From Tuctoria greenei (Eukaryota > Streptophyta > Magnoliopsida > Poales > Poaceae), in assembly GCA_036927565.1 (NCBI GenBank), contig JAYESD010000007.1:7151644-7215643 (forward strand): a DNA stretch of 64,000 nt, given 5' to 3'. Of the stretch, positions 22,683-33,966 are shown piece after piece (position 1 is the stretch's first letter; every line of letters starts with the position of its first letter). The notes under the pieces are model-generated. The model had not been told where the DNA came from. It did not search any database and worked only from the letters and a program-made list of their open reading frames with translations. The position numbers were made by a program, and so were the translations under genes.

Positions 22683-24100
22683 TGAATGTAGCCTAGAGGG
22701 AGGTCAATAGGTGTTGAAACATTTGCCTGCGGCACTTAACAGAATTATCAAATACCAGGAAGGTCGGACTAGTTTGGTGTGCATGTTAGACTTACGACAA
22801 GCTTAACTGTTTTTTGCATTTTTATTCGAACATTAAAGCAACAGAATAGTATATTAACTTTAGAGTGATTACTAGGTGAAGATAACAATTAAGTTCCTTG
22901 AGAATCACAAAGTTAATGACAAGTATGAGAATAATCAAGTGTTGCCCTAAACAATGATAATGATTAAAAGTAAAGATCGAGAGCATGCGAGGCAAAGCAT
23001 TTTTATCGAGGTTCGATCCCACAAAAGAGATCTCTGTCCTCGTTGAGGAGCTCACACAAAGTCGGGTCTCAACCAACCCTTTACCTCGTCAAGTCACCAC
23101 GAAGGCCGACTTAAGTTCCACTATCGCATGGGTAATCACTGAGTCGATGGGGGCAACCTCACAAGCTGAGGGCTCCAACAATATTACAGCAATAAAACAG
23201 ATCGAATGCACTCGAATGATTTACAAGAATTGCAAAAGTGTATGAGAGATCAAACCCCAAGAGCTCAATGATGCGTAGAAGCTCTCTCTTTCCCAAATTT
23301 TGATTCCCAAAAGATTGAACCTTTTAGGGCTTTAGATGTGTGGAGTGGAGTGTTTTGTGCTCTTGGGACGTGTGACAGTGCTAGGGTTCTTAGTTGTTTG
23401 TTTAGGGGTCGTGGATCACTTATTTATAGTTATTCCAAAAAGTTACCGTTAGGGATCCTGACGGCCAGACTAGTCTGCTCTGGGAACCAGACTAGTCCGT
23501 TGTACTGACTAAAATGTGCATGAAGTTGTGCAGCACAGCTTGAAACCCTAATTCCAATGAGTATACCAGACTAGTCCGTATTGGACCGAAATAGTCCGAT
23601 GTGAGTCCAGTAACAAAATCGGACTTGTTCCTATTAAACAGACTTGTCTGGTGCGATGTGAAGTTTGTGAAGTGTTGACGGACTAGTCCGCATCTTGGGA
23701 AATGTCCGTATGAACAACAACAAGGTTAAGACTAGTCGGGCCATGTTTGGATTGTTTTGTTCTTGTAACAGAAAGTAAATCCGACTAGTCTGCTAGTTAA
23801 GGGATTTGTCGATGCTCCATTGTATATTTCAATTTGTTCTTTTAGCCCTTACTCCCTCCGCAAAGATTTGAGCTCTTGGGATGTGTCTCTCACACACATC
23901 CTATACATTTAGAACTACTTTGTGCTTCCATTCTTCACTTGGGATCTTTCCTTCCCATTCTCATTTTCACCTTTTTGTGCACCGTTATTTTCATTCTCTG
24001 AAGACCTGCTTTCATCTTAAGAAATCTCCTTAGGATCTTGCTTGTTTGGTTGTCATCAATCATCTAAAACCCACAACCGTGAGCCTAGATGCACTTTCCA
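22683..24100 (-). repeat. 5' LTR of copia element J
   Basis: On minus it starts TGGAAAGTGCATCTAGG and ends GGCTACATTCA before the initiator-Met primer site. It is 1418 bp. The TATA box TATAAATA is at 23421-23428. Palindromes in U3 (about 23465-23700) are sparser and more decayed than in F or G, with one exact copy at about 23680. Confidence 0.86.
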
Positions 24101-24710
24101 AGTCGCTGCCGCTGGGGGAGGAGGGACACTTGAAGAAGCACCGGCGATAGAGAAGTAGGTGAGCTCGTCCTTTGTGAGCTCAGGAAACTCGACAAGAGAT
24201 TCGTGATCAATGTTGTCAGAGATGGGAGCTCCACAAGGGGGAAGCTGCAGGTGCTCCCGGATAGCAGCAAGGTCCCGTTGGTTCCTCTTTGAGATCTTGT
24301 TAGCTTTCTAAGTGTTATCTGTGAGGACCGGCACATAGAGAAGACGACCTTCAAGATCTTGAAGAGGCCGAAAGTGCAGGAGGGCTGCTGAGGAGCCTGT
24401 GGAGGAGGTGGAAAACCATGAACACGACCCGTGAAGCCAGCTGAGGAGGATATGCAAAAGAGCGGTGTAAGAACTCCTCACAGGGCAAAGAGTCGTCAAG
24501 GGCGTCTGAGGCACAAGTATCTAGAAGATATTCCAAGGATTGCATGTAGAAACTTGTCGCTAGATCTATGGGAAATGATAAAACATTGAAAATACCTTTA
24601 GGGAGTGAAGAAATTGGGTAAAGGTGAGCAAATCGACGAGGATCAAGTAAGGGCTCGATCCTCCGGCCTTGGAGGAGTTTTCCCAAGGAGGATTCTTCAA
24701 ATCCACTCAA
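24101..24710 (-). pseudogene. Envelope-like ORF, C-terminal part (element I)
   Basis: Read on minus, the last 80 codons or so before the J insertion include ELTKDELTYFSIAG, followed by a Ser run and a proline run. This matches LTPSELAYFGVGG plus Ser and Pro runs at the end of the ORF in G (about 50800). Upstream, 24351-24710 is open in another frame but similarity to G is weak, so the ORF is frameshifted. Such ORFs after RNase H are known in some Sireviruses; a true envelope function is not shown. J cuts it close to the C-terminus. Confidence 0.6.
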
Positions 24711-25199
24711 AGGATCAAGGGTATTGCCAAGGTGGTTTGTGGAGTGAGTTGGATTGAAATCAATTACAATGAGACTGGGAGAAGTGATAAACCATCGGAC
24801 TTGTCAAAAGGGAGCTCGGACAAGATCCCTGTTGGACATGTCCAAGGCCCTTGTCGGATATGTTTGATAGGCAACAGAGCGAAGGGTGTAAAACTCTCGT
24901 GGGACATGTCCGGGCCCTAGGGTTGGACAAGTCCGACTCCCCTTTAATTGAATTCAACTTGATCCTTAGGGAGAGGACTGTATACACACAAATATATATT
25001 GGAGACATAGTGGACAAGTTTTCAAAAGTATTCTCAATAGATATGGCCGCCAGTAAAGCAATCAACATTCAAACAATGACCAAATCCGTTAAGAAAATAT
25101 AATGTAAAATAGTTTGGAAGAAAATGAAGGGAGGTGAGTTTTCACAAGCACGCGAGGTTTTGAAGGTCCTAAACTAAAAGTGATCAGATATGCAACATC
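24711..25199. other. Spacer between RNase H and envelope-like ORF (element I)
   Basis: No coding is seen. It contains decayed palindrome copies (GGACTTGTC, GGACAAG, GGACATGTCC, GGACAAGTCCG) at about 24790-24940, at the same relative place as the stronger cluster at 52425-53045 in G. Confidence 0.55.
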
Positions 25200-26128
25200 T
25201 CAAGCCACATTTCGAGAATCTAGGATATTTAGCCAATTCCTAAATTCGTAAAAGTATTTTTCATCTTGTGTCTTGGTGAAGATGTCGGCTAGTTGTTTTT
25301 TGTTCTAACATGGGAAATGACTATATCCCCCTTCATTGAATGGTCTCTCAGGAATTGGTGCCAGATTTCTATGTGTTTGGTCCTAGAATGCTCAACAGGG
25401 TTATGGACAATCTTAATGGTACTCTCATTGTCAAATAGCAGTGGAATATGGTTCATGTTGAAACCATAGTCCCTTAGAGTTTGTCGCATCTAAAGAAGTT
25501 GTGCACAACAACTTCTGGCTGCGACATACTCTGCTTCGGCTGTGGATAAGGAAATGGAGTTTTGTTTCTTGGATGACTATGACATAAGGGACCTATCCAA
25601 GAATTGGCAAGTCCTGGAGGTACTTTTTCTATCTACCTTACATCCGGCATAATTCGCATTGCAATATTCGATGAGGGTAAACTTAGATCCTTTTGTATAT
25701 CAAACCCAAGGTTAGGTGTGTAAACTAAATACGGTGGTCAAATGACACTCCTTAGGTGCGGCTTGAAATCTTGTGCACATACACAAATTAAGCATTATAT
25801 CTGGCCTAGATGCACAAAAGTAAAGCAAATAGCCCATCATGTAGTGATATAACTTTTGATCCACGCTGGTCCATCTTGGTTGAGGTCGAGGTGCTCATTT
25901 GTCTCCATGGACGTCTTGATGGGTTTGCCCTTGTTCATGTGAACTTTTTGAGTATGTATTGAGTGTACTTCGTTTGACATATGAACGTGCCTTACTTGAG
26001 TTGCTTGACTTGAAAACCTAGGAAGAACTTCGACTCCCACGTCATGGACATCTCAAACTTTTCGGTCATAATCTTGCTAAACTCATCACAATAAGATTTT
26101 TTAGTAGAACCAAATATAATGTCACTGA
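25200..26128 (-). pseudogene. Copia RT (C-terminal part) and RNase H of element I
   Basis: From the H insertion leftward on minus: DIIFGST (just after the catalytic Asp pair), FSKIMTEKFEMS, then GKPIKTSM and HLDLNQDG, then RNase H blocks with MRQTLRDYGFNMNHIPLLFDNES, PVEHSRTKHIEIWHQFLRDHSMKGDIVISHV, ending NILDSRNVA at 25200. The RT-RNase H connection is retained here although it is deleted in G. Multiple stops and frameshifts (near 25840, 25690, 25560, 25290). Non-functional. Confidence 0.85.
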
Positions 26129-27893
26129 TGTGGGATCGAAGAGCAAGTGTAAAGCTACCAGAGGGGGGTGAATGGTAGATTAAAACTTTTCAGCGGAAGC
26201 AACAAAACACCCTTCGGCAGAAAACCGATCTGTTAAAGAAACTGTATATGCGACTAATCTAAACGTTTTCAACTGTGAAAAAACTAGTATATATTGTATA
26301 GAATGAAGTCACAAAGACGTCACAACAAGAATCACGAAAATCCGTCGAGAGAAACTCAAGTTACGATCAAAAGATCAAACAAAGGTCAATCAGTCCTTAC
26401 CCGAGAAAAACAGTTATGGAACACTGCAAAGAAACTCGTGTACATAAGAAACCACAAATGCAATAATCGTGAAATTTTCCCAGATGATAGAAAATCAAGT
26501 TTTGATTATAACCCAAGAAGAATCACGTCAATCGGATCTGTAAAACTCGAGTTATGATAGAACCACGAAAGCAAGGTAGTGTTGTGCAGAAATTGAACGA
26601 GAAAAACTTGTCTCAAAACAAGTCGGACGAACAAGGCACAAAAGTTCCTTCAATCTACTAATTTTATTGATCAAAACACAAGAAGAACAGCCACAAAGTC
26701 GTGTACCATGATCTCTGGCCTCCCTTTCTTATATAACCAGCCCTTAGGCCAACCCAAACCTAACTAGGACTCTAATCCTACTCAATTCACGAATTGAAAC
26801 TTTCCATAACTGCTCAAGACTCTTCTATACGCAGAAAGAAGCAATCTTAAGACTTCCAAACATCTTAGGAATGTATCCCACATTCCTAAAACAAATCAAA
26901 TTCGTGACCCACACGAAATCCTATTATAACCAACTCAAAACTTTCCATATTTGAGTCAAACACGACACAGCCGCAGCCTGAGTCTATAACCTAGTCGGTT
27001 GGACCTTTCCGACCAATTCTTTACGTCCACATCTCTTCATCAAGCCTCAAAACCATGTAGCCATGCCTGTGCACTCCTTGCACACGTGCAAACATCTTCC
27101 GACGATGTCCACAATACCTTCATATGCATCATTCTTGATTCAAACATGCTACGCGACCTTCCGATCAACTCAACCACAATTCGTCCCAAACTTGGTTGTT
27201 GAACCTCATCTTATCCCTAAGACTAGTTCAATGGATGCCGTCACTAGCCATGTATTGAACTCAAGCAACACCTGCACATGAATAAACAACCAATACTTCT
27301 GAGCACAAGTCCTCTACTTGACTCTTGTTAGTTCTAAAACCACAACACCTTACGTGAGCACCACACATAAGCATGTTGCAAACCATAGCAAAATGATGTC
27401 AACCATATTCAGCCAAAATGCACCAAAAACTTAGCATATGAACACTAATAAATCTTTCCAAGAATATAAAGCAAGTTCGAAACATTTCATAGTAAAAGTA
27501 GAAACATTGCAATCAAGCTCCGAACCTTACCAAAACAAATCGAACCTTGAACCAGAGCTTACCAAAACTAACAGGATGTAGCACCGGAACTTACCAAAGC
27601 TAGCAAGACCTAGCGCCGGAGCTAATCAAAGATAGTCGGACCTAGAGCCGGAGCTAACCAAATCTAGTCAGACCTGGACAAAGAAGTCAGACCTAGCCAA
27701 AGCAAGTCAGACCTTACGTCGGACCTTGCCCGAGCTACCCAAAACAAGCCGGACCTATCGTCGGACCTTGCTGGAGCTCGAACCTAGAGTCAGACCTTGA
27801 TGATAAAGATGTTCTGGTAGCAATCAACACTTTTATCGTCAAAGCCAATGTATTCAGCTCAAGCCAATGTATTCAGCACACATAGGTCTCACA
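26129..27893 (-). repeat. LTR of element H (D type)
   Basis: It is alignable along its length with the LTR of D: same ends, TATA TTATATAA at 26729-26736, and the CCGGAGCT-rich U3 array (27510-27800). A short duplicated 'caagccaatgtattcagc' lies near its start (27850-27878). No coding is seen. Confidence 0.87.
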
Positions 27894-28232
27894 CTATTGT
27901 CCAATGCAATCACGGGGAGAAGGTTCTTTTTGCGTCCCACCAACTAGTTGGAGCAGCTGCGGATTGGTGGAATTCGCTATGCAACGCCCATGAAAATCAA
28001 GAGAGGATCACTTGGGCTGAATTCAAGGAGAGCTTCCGTTATCATTTTGTGCCTGAAGGTGTTATGATCTTGAAGAGGCAGGAATTTGAGAACCTAAGGC
28101 AGGGGAAGTCAAGTGTGAGTGAGTATCTCAATAAATTCACTCAACTCTCAAGGTATGCTCCAGAAGATGTCAACCGGGGCATCCGCAAGCAATACTTGTT
28201 TATGAGGGGACGGAACAATGAGATTCAAGTAC
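27894..28232 (+). pseudogene. Ty3/gypsy gag fragment, first part (inside H)
   Basis: An open plus-strand frame has VLFASHQLVGAAADWWNSL, TWAEFKESFRYHFVPEGV, EFENLRQGKSSVSEYLNKFTQLSRYAPEDV, the core of a Tekay/Del-type retrotransposon gag. It is cut at 28232 by element B and resumes, in frame, at 47249 after the AGTAC duplication. It begins abruptly at 27894, against the LTR of H, without a start codon of its own. The knuckle region is absent. Confidence 0.85.
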
Positions 28233-29538
28233 TGTAACACCCCCAATTTTCGCATCATGCATTGCGTACATAATCATGCATTAAAATTAATAGAATAAAA
28301 GAAAAATAATACAAGATAAAACATACGTATACGAATATGTGTAGCAAAAGAAGAAAAAGAAAATAATAGCATAAAACATGTATTAGGGAATAAATATAAA
28401 AGTAATATATATATATAAAGATAAATAAATAATAATTAATAATATATAAAAAATAAATAAAATAAAATAAATAAAAAAATAAATAATGATATATATAATA
28501 ATATTTATATATGTAAAGAAAAAAACAACCAACAACCGCTAGCCAGGCGGTCGAGCCGGCCCAGCCCATACCCCGCCGGGTCAACGCGCCCCAGCGCGCG
28601 CCCCGCCCGTCCGCGCGAGCGCCCCGCTGCCACGCGCCGCCCGCGCCCTGACCGAGCCAGACAAGCCCCCAGCGTCCGCGCCTCCCGCATGCGCCACGCG
28701 CGCCGCCCGTGGCCGAGTCGGCCGTGGGCCAGGCAGCTCCCGTGCCCAGCTATAAAAGGACCGGGAGCTCCTATTTTCTTCGACGCCAGAATTTTGCAGT
28801 GCCGCCAGAGACGCCAGGAAAAGCCCTAGCGTCGTAGGAAAAATAGAAGGACCAGAGGCTGCCGCCGCCAAGGGAAGAAAAGGAAGAAAAAAGGGAGGGG
28901 AACAAGAATAAAAAGAGGAAGAAATCGTCGTCCGCTGGAGATCATTGCGCCGCCGATGTCGTGCCGCCGGAGGACCGCTGCGCCATCCACTTCGTCTATG
29001 TGTCGCCATTGTCCCACGATCTTCGAAGCCGTCACATCTACGGTAGGATTCATTTTTCCGATGCGAATTTTCGAGACGTATTAAATCTAATAGACGTAAT
29101 TTAATCGTTGTTGCACCATAAATTTATTTTCAGCAGCATTAATTCTTGCTAAAACCCCTGTAAACTCATATGAACACGTATGAACTAGTTGCATCTAATT
29201 AATAAATAACCGTAGTTAATTAATTATTGAACTTTGCATGCATGTATGTCATCGCATGTTGATTAATGTGTGTGCATCATGTTGATTTGTATGTATTTTC
29301 TTGTATGTGTGATCACGAGTAGCGGAAAGTGCTCAAGAGGTCGTGTACGAGGATTTCCAGAACCAAGACTTCAAAGCGCTTGAGCAACCCTATCCGTCAG
29401 AACAAGGAAAGTGTCCTTGAAGCATATTGATCCTGTTTTAAAATAAATGTTTTATTTGCAAAATTGCATGCTTGTGTCAATTTGATGGGAATCCTATGAT
29501 AGGAAGTTGACTAGCTTTGTTTAACCACCCTTGTCATC
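28233..29538 (+). repeat. 5' LTR of B, truncated at its 3' side
   Basis: It carries an AT-rich low-complexity stretch (about 28380-28520), a GC-rich block (28530-28740), a TATA box TATAAAAGG (28751) and a leader. It follows the 3' LTR of B up to 'ccacccttgtca', then switches to RT sequence. No palindromes of the CGGACTAGTCCG type are seen, unlike Z and E. Confidence 0.88.
28380..28520. repeat. AT-rich low-complexity stretch
   Basis: It consists of A/T-only runs (ATAAATAAA, TATATATA). The same stretch recurs in the 3' LTR at about 31870-31990. Apparent open frames here are artefacts of the composition. Confidence 0.8.
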
Positions 29539-31793
29539 TCAGGACGAGGAGTATCGGTTGACCCCGGTAAAGTGAGGGACGTGTTAAAGTGGGAACCACC
29601 GCAAAACGTAAAGGAAATAAGGAGTTTTCTTGGAATGGTTGGATATTACTATTGATTCATCAAGGATTTTTCCAAGATAGCCAAGCCCATGACGGAGTTG
29701 CTAATGAAGGAAAAGGCTTTCCAATGGACTCAAGCTTGTCAAGAAAGTTTTGAGGAGTTGAAGAAGAGGTTAACAACAGCCCCAGTTTTGGTACTGCCAG
29801 ATGTGAGCAAGAGTTTTGATATTTATTGTGACGCATCAAGGCAAGGACATGGATGTGTGCTCATGCAAGAAGGTCAAGTGGTCGCCTATGCGTCAAGACA
29901 ATTGAAGAAACATGAGCAGAATTATCCTACACATGATCTTGAACTAGCAGCCATGATACATGCATTGAAGATTTGGAGACATTACATCCTTGGACATAGG
30001 TGTGAAATTTATACGGATCGCAAGAGTCTTAAGTATATCTTCACACAAAGGATCTGAATTTGAGGCAACGAAGATGGTTGGAGCTCATCAAAGATTATGA
30101 TGTGGGGATCAACTATCATTCAGGAAAAGCCAATGTAGTGGCCGATGCTTTGAGTAGAAAAGGAGTAAGTCATCAACTCATAGTTCGAGAGTTACCATCC
30201 GAGTTATGTTAGGAGTTCGAACGGTTGAACCTCGGATTTGTGAATGAGATGGGAATAATGGAGTTAAATCCAACCTTGGAGCAAAAAATTCGAGAAGCAC
30301 AAACCAAGGATGAGGAAATTCGAGAAATCAAGGAAATGACCCAAGAGGGGAGAGAATTCAGGTTCGATGAGGACGAACATGGTACCTTATGGCTTGGGAA
30401 GAGAATCATTGTGCCTAATGTAAAACATATTCGGGAGACAATATTAAAGGAGGCACATGACTCGCCGTACTCAATTCATCCCGGTTGTACAAAGATGTAC
30501 AAGGATTTGAAGACATGCTATTGGTGGGCTGGCATGAAAAAGGACATAGCCGAATATGTTGTGTTGTGTGATGTGTGCCAACGAGTTAAAGCTGAACATC
30601 AAAGGCCAGCTGGATTATTACAACCATTAAAGATTCCAGAGTGGAAGTGGGAAGAGATTGGTATGGACTTTATAGTTGGATTACCGCGTACCCAGTCCGG
30701 GTACTACTCAATTTGGGTAATTGTGGATCAGTTGACAAAATCAGCTCACTTCATTCCTGTCAAGACCACATATACCACCGCAAAGCTAGCAGAATTGTAT
30801 ATGGAGCATATTGTGTGCCGACATGAAGTTCCAAAGAAAATAGTCTCAGACCAAGGTTCTCAGTTCACCTCTAGGTTTTGGCAGAAACTGCATGAAGCTA
30901 TAGGTACAAGGTTAAATTTCAGCTCAGCATATCACCCTCAAACGGATGGACAAACTGAGAGGACCAATCAAATTTTGGAAGACATGTTAAGAGCTTGTGC
31001 TTTGAAGCATAGGAAGAGTTGGGACAAGAGCTTGCCATATGCAAAATATTCATACAACAATAGTTACCAAGCAAGTTTGAAAATGTCACCCTATGAAGCA
31101 CTATACGGAAGGAAGTGTAGGACACCTTTGTTTTGGAATGAAACAAGAGAGAACCAAGTATTTGGTCTTGATGTGTTACAGGATGCTAAAAGGCAAGTTC
31201 AAATAATTCGTAAAAACCTAAGGGTTGCCCAGTCTCGACAAAAAGGCTATGCGGATAATAGGCGAAGGAATCTGGCATTTGAAGTTGGAGATTTCGTATA
31301 CCTCAAAGTGTCACCTATCTGAGTGCAATGCAGGTTTAACGTCAAAGGAAATCTGGCACCTCGTTACATCGGACCATTCAAGATTGTGGACAAGCGAGGA
31401 GAGGTAGCTTATCGACTTGAGCTGTCGGTGTATCTCTCCGATGTACACGACATGTTTCACATGTCTCAACTCAAGATGTGTCTCAGGGTGCCGAAAGAAC
31501 AGGTGCTGATAGACGAGTTAGAAATTCAGGAGGATTTTTCTTATGTTGAGCAACCTATCAAGATCTTGGACGTGAAGAAAAGGGTCACGAGGAATAAGAG
31601 GGTCCGTTGGTGCAAAGTGCAATGGAACCACCATACGGAAGCCGAAGCTATGTGGGAACGTGAAGAAGACTTGAATCCAGAATTCCCTCATCTTTTCTCC
31701 ACGCTATCGAATCTCGAGGGCGAGATTCACTTTAAGGGGGGGCAGGTTTGTAACACCCTCAATCTTAACATTAATAGAATAAAAGAAAAATAA
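29539..31793 (+). pseudogene. Tekay pol of B: late RT, RNase H, integrase, chromodomain
   Basis: It opens at the end of RT (GVSVDPGKV, FLGMVGYY). RNase H follows (FDIYCDASRQGHGCVL, VAYASRQLKKHE; about 29810-30170), then the integrase zinc region (HDSPYSIHPGCTKMY, CDVCQR), a core with GMDFIVGLP, VSDQGSQFTS and TDGQTERTNQ (catalytic D, D, E all present; about 30660-30960), the LAPRYIGPF motif, and a chromodomain (31520-31700). Breaks: TGA near 29654, a one-base loss near 30050, TAG near 30210 and TGA at 31320-31322. The 365-codon integrase stretch is otherwise open. At the end one extra G shifts the stop into the LTR. Confidence 0.93.
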
Positions 31794-33101
31794 TAAAAGA
31801 TAAAACATACGTATACTAATATGTGTAGAAAAAGAAGAAAAAGAAAATAATAGCATAAAACATGTATTAGGGAATAAATATAAAAATAATATATATATAT
31901 AAAGAGAAATAAATAATAATCAATAATATATAAAAAATAAATAAATAAATAATGATATTATAATAATAATATTTATATATGTAAAGAAAAAAGAAAAAAA
32001 AGAAAAAAGAACCAACAACCGCTGGCCAGGCGGCCGAGCAGGCCCAGCCTATCCGCCGCCGGGTCAACGCGCCCCAGTGTGTGCCCCAGTCGCCCGCGCG
32101 AGCGCCCAGCTGCCATGCGCCGCCCGATCCCTGGCCGAGCCAGATGAGCCCCCAGCGACTGCGCCTCCCGCGTGCGCCACGCGCGCAGCTCGTGGCCGAG
32201 TCGGTCGTGGGCCAGGCAGCTCTCGCGCCCGGTTATAAGAGGACCGGGAGCTCCTATTTTCTTCGACGCCAGAATTTTGCAGCGCCGCCAGAGACGCCAG
32301 GAAACGCCCTAGCGCCGTAGGAAAAATAGAGGGACCAGAGGCTGCCGTCGCCAGGGGAAGAAAAGGAAGAAAAAATGGATGGGAAGAAGAAGAAAATAAG
32401 GAAGAAATCATCGTCCGTCGGAGATCATTGCACCGCCGACGTCGTGCCACCGGAGGACCGCTGTGCCATCCACTTCGTCTACGCGTCGCCATCGTCCCGC
32501 ATTCTTCGAAGCCGTCGCGTCTACGGTAGGATTCGTTTTTTCGATGCAAATTTTAGCGACGTATTAAATCTAATAGACATAATTTAATCGTAGTTGCACC
32601 ATAAATTTATTTTCAGTAGAATTAATTCTTGCTAAAACCCCTGTAACCTCGTATGAACATGTATAAACTAGTTGCATCTAATTAATAAATAACCGTAGTT
32701 AATTAATTATTGAACTTTGCATGCATGCATGTCATCGCATATTGATTAATGTATGTGCATCATGTTGATTTGTATGTATTTTCTTGTATGTGTGATCATG
32801 AGTAGAGGGAAGTGCTCAAGAGGTCATGTACGAGGATTTCCAGAACCAAGACTTCGAAGCACTTGAGTAACCCTATCTGTCGGAACAAGGCAAGTGTCCT
32901 TGAAGCATATTGATCCTATTTTAAAATAAATGTTTTGTTTGCAAAATTGCATGCTTGTGTCAATTTGATGGGAATCCTATGATAGGAAGTTGACTAGCTT
33001 TGTTTAACCACCCTTGTCACCAGGAATACCTGGTAGAGAGTCGGGAAGGGTTTTTACCTTTTTGCTTCGCTTAATTAATTGGGATGGGAGAACAACACTA
33101 C
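31749..33101 (+). repeat. 3' LTR of B, first part
   Basis: It starts TGTAACACCC after a G-rich tract and is colinear with the 5' LTR apart from about 30 bp missing near its start. The TATA position reads TTATAAGAGG (about 32233), a damaged TATA box. It is cut at 33101 by element A; the target ACTAC is 33097-33101. Confidence 0.9.
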
Positions 33102-33926
33102 TGTCGGTACCCTAAAAACCGTACACCCCCTAAGATTACAAAGATCTCAGGGGAAGGACGACTACTCGAGTTGAATACCCTCGGAGGCCCACTTGTCAGA
33201 CATGACCGGACCAGCTTTTCCAACATGGTTAGTCCCTAGGTCGCCACGTTTACTACCGAACCGGAACTACTGCCCACAAGGGGGAAGCACCGGACTGAGT
33301 ACCGAAACGACACCTCCGAACCTAACCCCTGACCGAGAGAAGCTCCGGACCTGACACGTGTCAAGTAGCCCCGGAGCTTCCTGCTTCCCGCAGCAAGCTC
33401 CGGAGCTGCTACATGTCTAAACATCGGAGCAAGCCGCCTCAAACCTCCGGGAGACCTTGTAACTGCTCCGGATCTTCAAAGGAGAGCCAAGGGTTTCTAG
33501 ACCCGTTTAAATGTCATTAATGCCATATTAATGACACTTAAACGGACGATCTTAACGCCTGTAACGGCACTGTCGAAGCCCGTTACAGGCTCATTAACAA
33601 CAATTAATCATGTATCAATACTAGTAACCGCCAGGGCCACATGTCGGGCCAGGTAGCTTGTAACGGCCTGTCTTTGTACTATAAAAGGACAGGCCGACGA
33701 TACACAGAAGGAGACAGACGGTAGATCATACGAGATAAGCCAATACAACATCAACATCCCCGTGGAGTAGGGTGTTACGCTCAAGCGGACCGAACCACGT
33801 AAATCCTAGTGTCTCCAGTGTTAAACCACAATTCACCTTCTTGAGTCTCCGCGCGCCCACACTGAACTACGAACTCCTTCGACACTTTAGCTGTGTCAGG
33901 AGATCTGCCGACTCCAACAGTCGACA
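33102..33926 (+). repeat. 5' LTR of A
   Basis: It is 825 bp, TG...CA. The TATA box TATAAAAGG is at 33680-33688. U3 contains several AGCTCCGGA motifs (33350-33440). By eye it differs from the 3' LTR at about 12 single positions, with no length change. Confidence 0.96.
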
Positions 33927-33928
33927 GT

Positions 33929-33946
33929 TGGCGCGCCAGGTAGGGG
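33929..33946 (+). other. Primer binding site of A, tRNA-Arg type
   Basis: TGGCGCGCCAGGTAGGGG lies two bases after the LTR. This is the primer site found in Tat/Retand/Ogre-like elements, ascribed to tRNA-Arg. Confidence 0.85.
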
Positions 33947-33966
33947 GGCGCCTCAGATTTTCGAGA

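Larger units (their letters stand above)
21637..24100 (-). mobile_element. Ty1/copia Sirevirus-like element J (5' LTR and gag)
   Basis: The LTR is at 22683-24100, with primer site and gag on minus, interrupted in gag at 21637 by F. The right end lies in the envelope-like ORF of host element I (flank AGTCG). The rest of J is not visible. Confidence 0.85.

Noticed and set aside
28255..28584. Tyr/Ile/Phe-rich open frame that could look like a membrane protein
   Set aside because: It is produced by the AT-only low-complexity stretch of the B LTR, and recurs in the second LTR.
28581..29053. Ala/Arg/Pro-rich minus-strand frames in the GC-rich part of the B LTRs (also 32064-32549)
   Set aside because: Composition artefacts in the LTR, antisense to the leader, with different lesions in the two LTRs and no domain.
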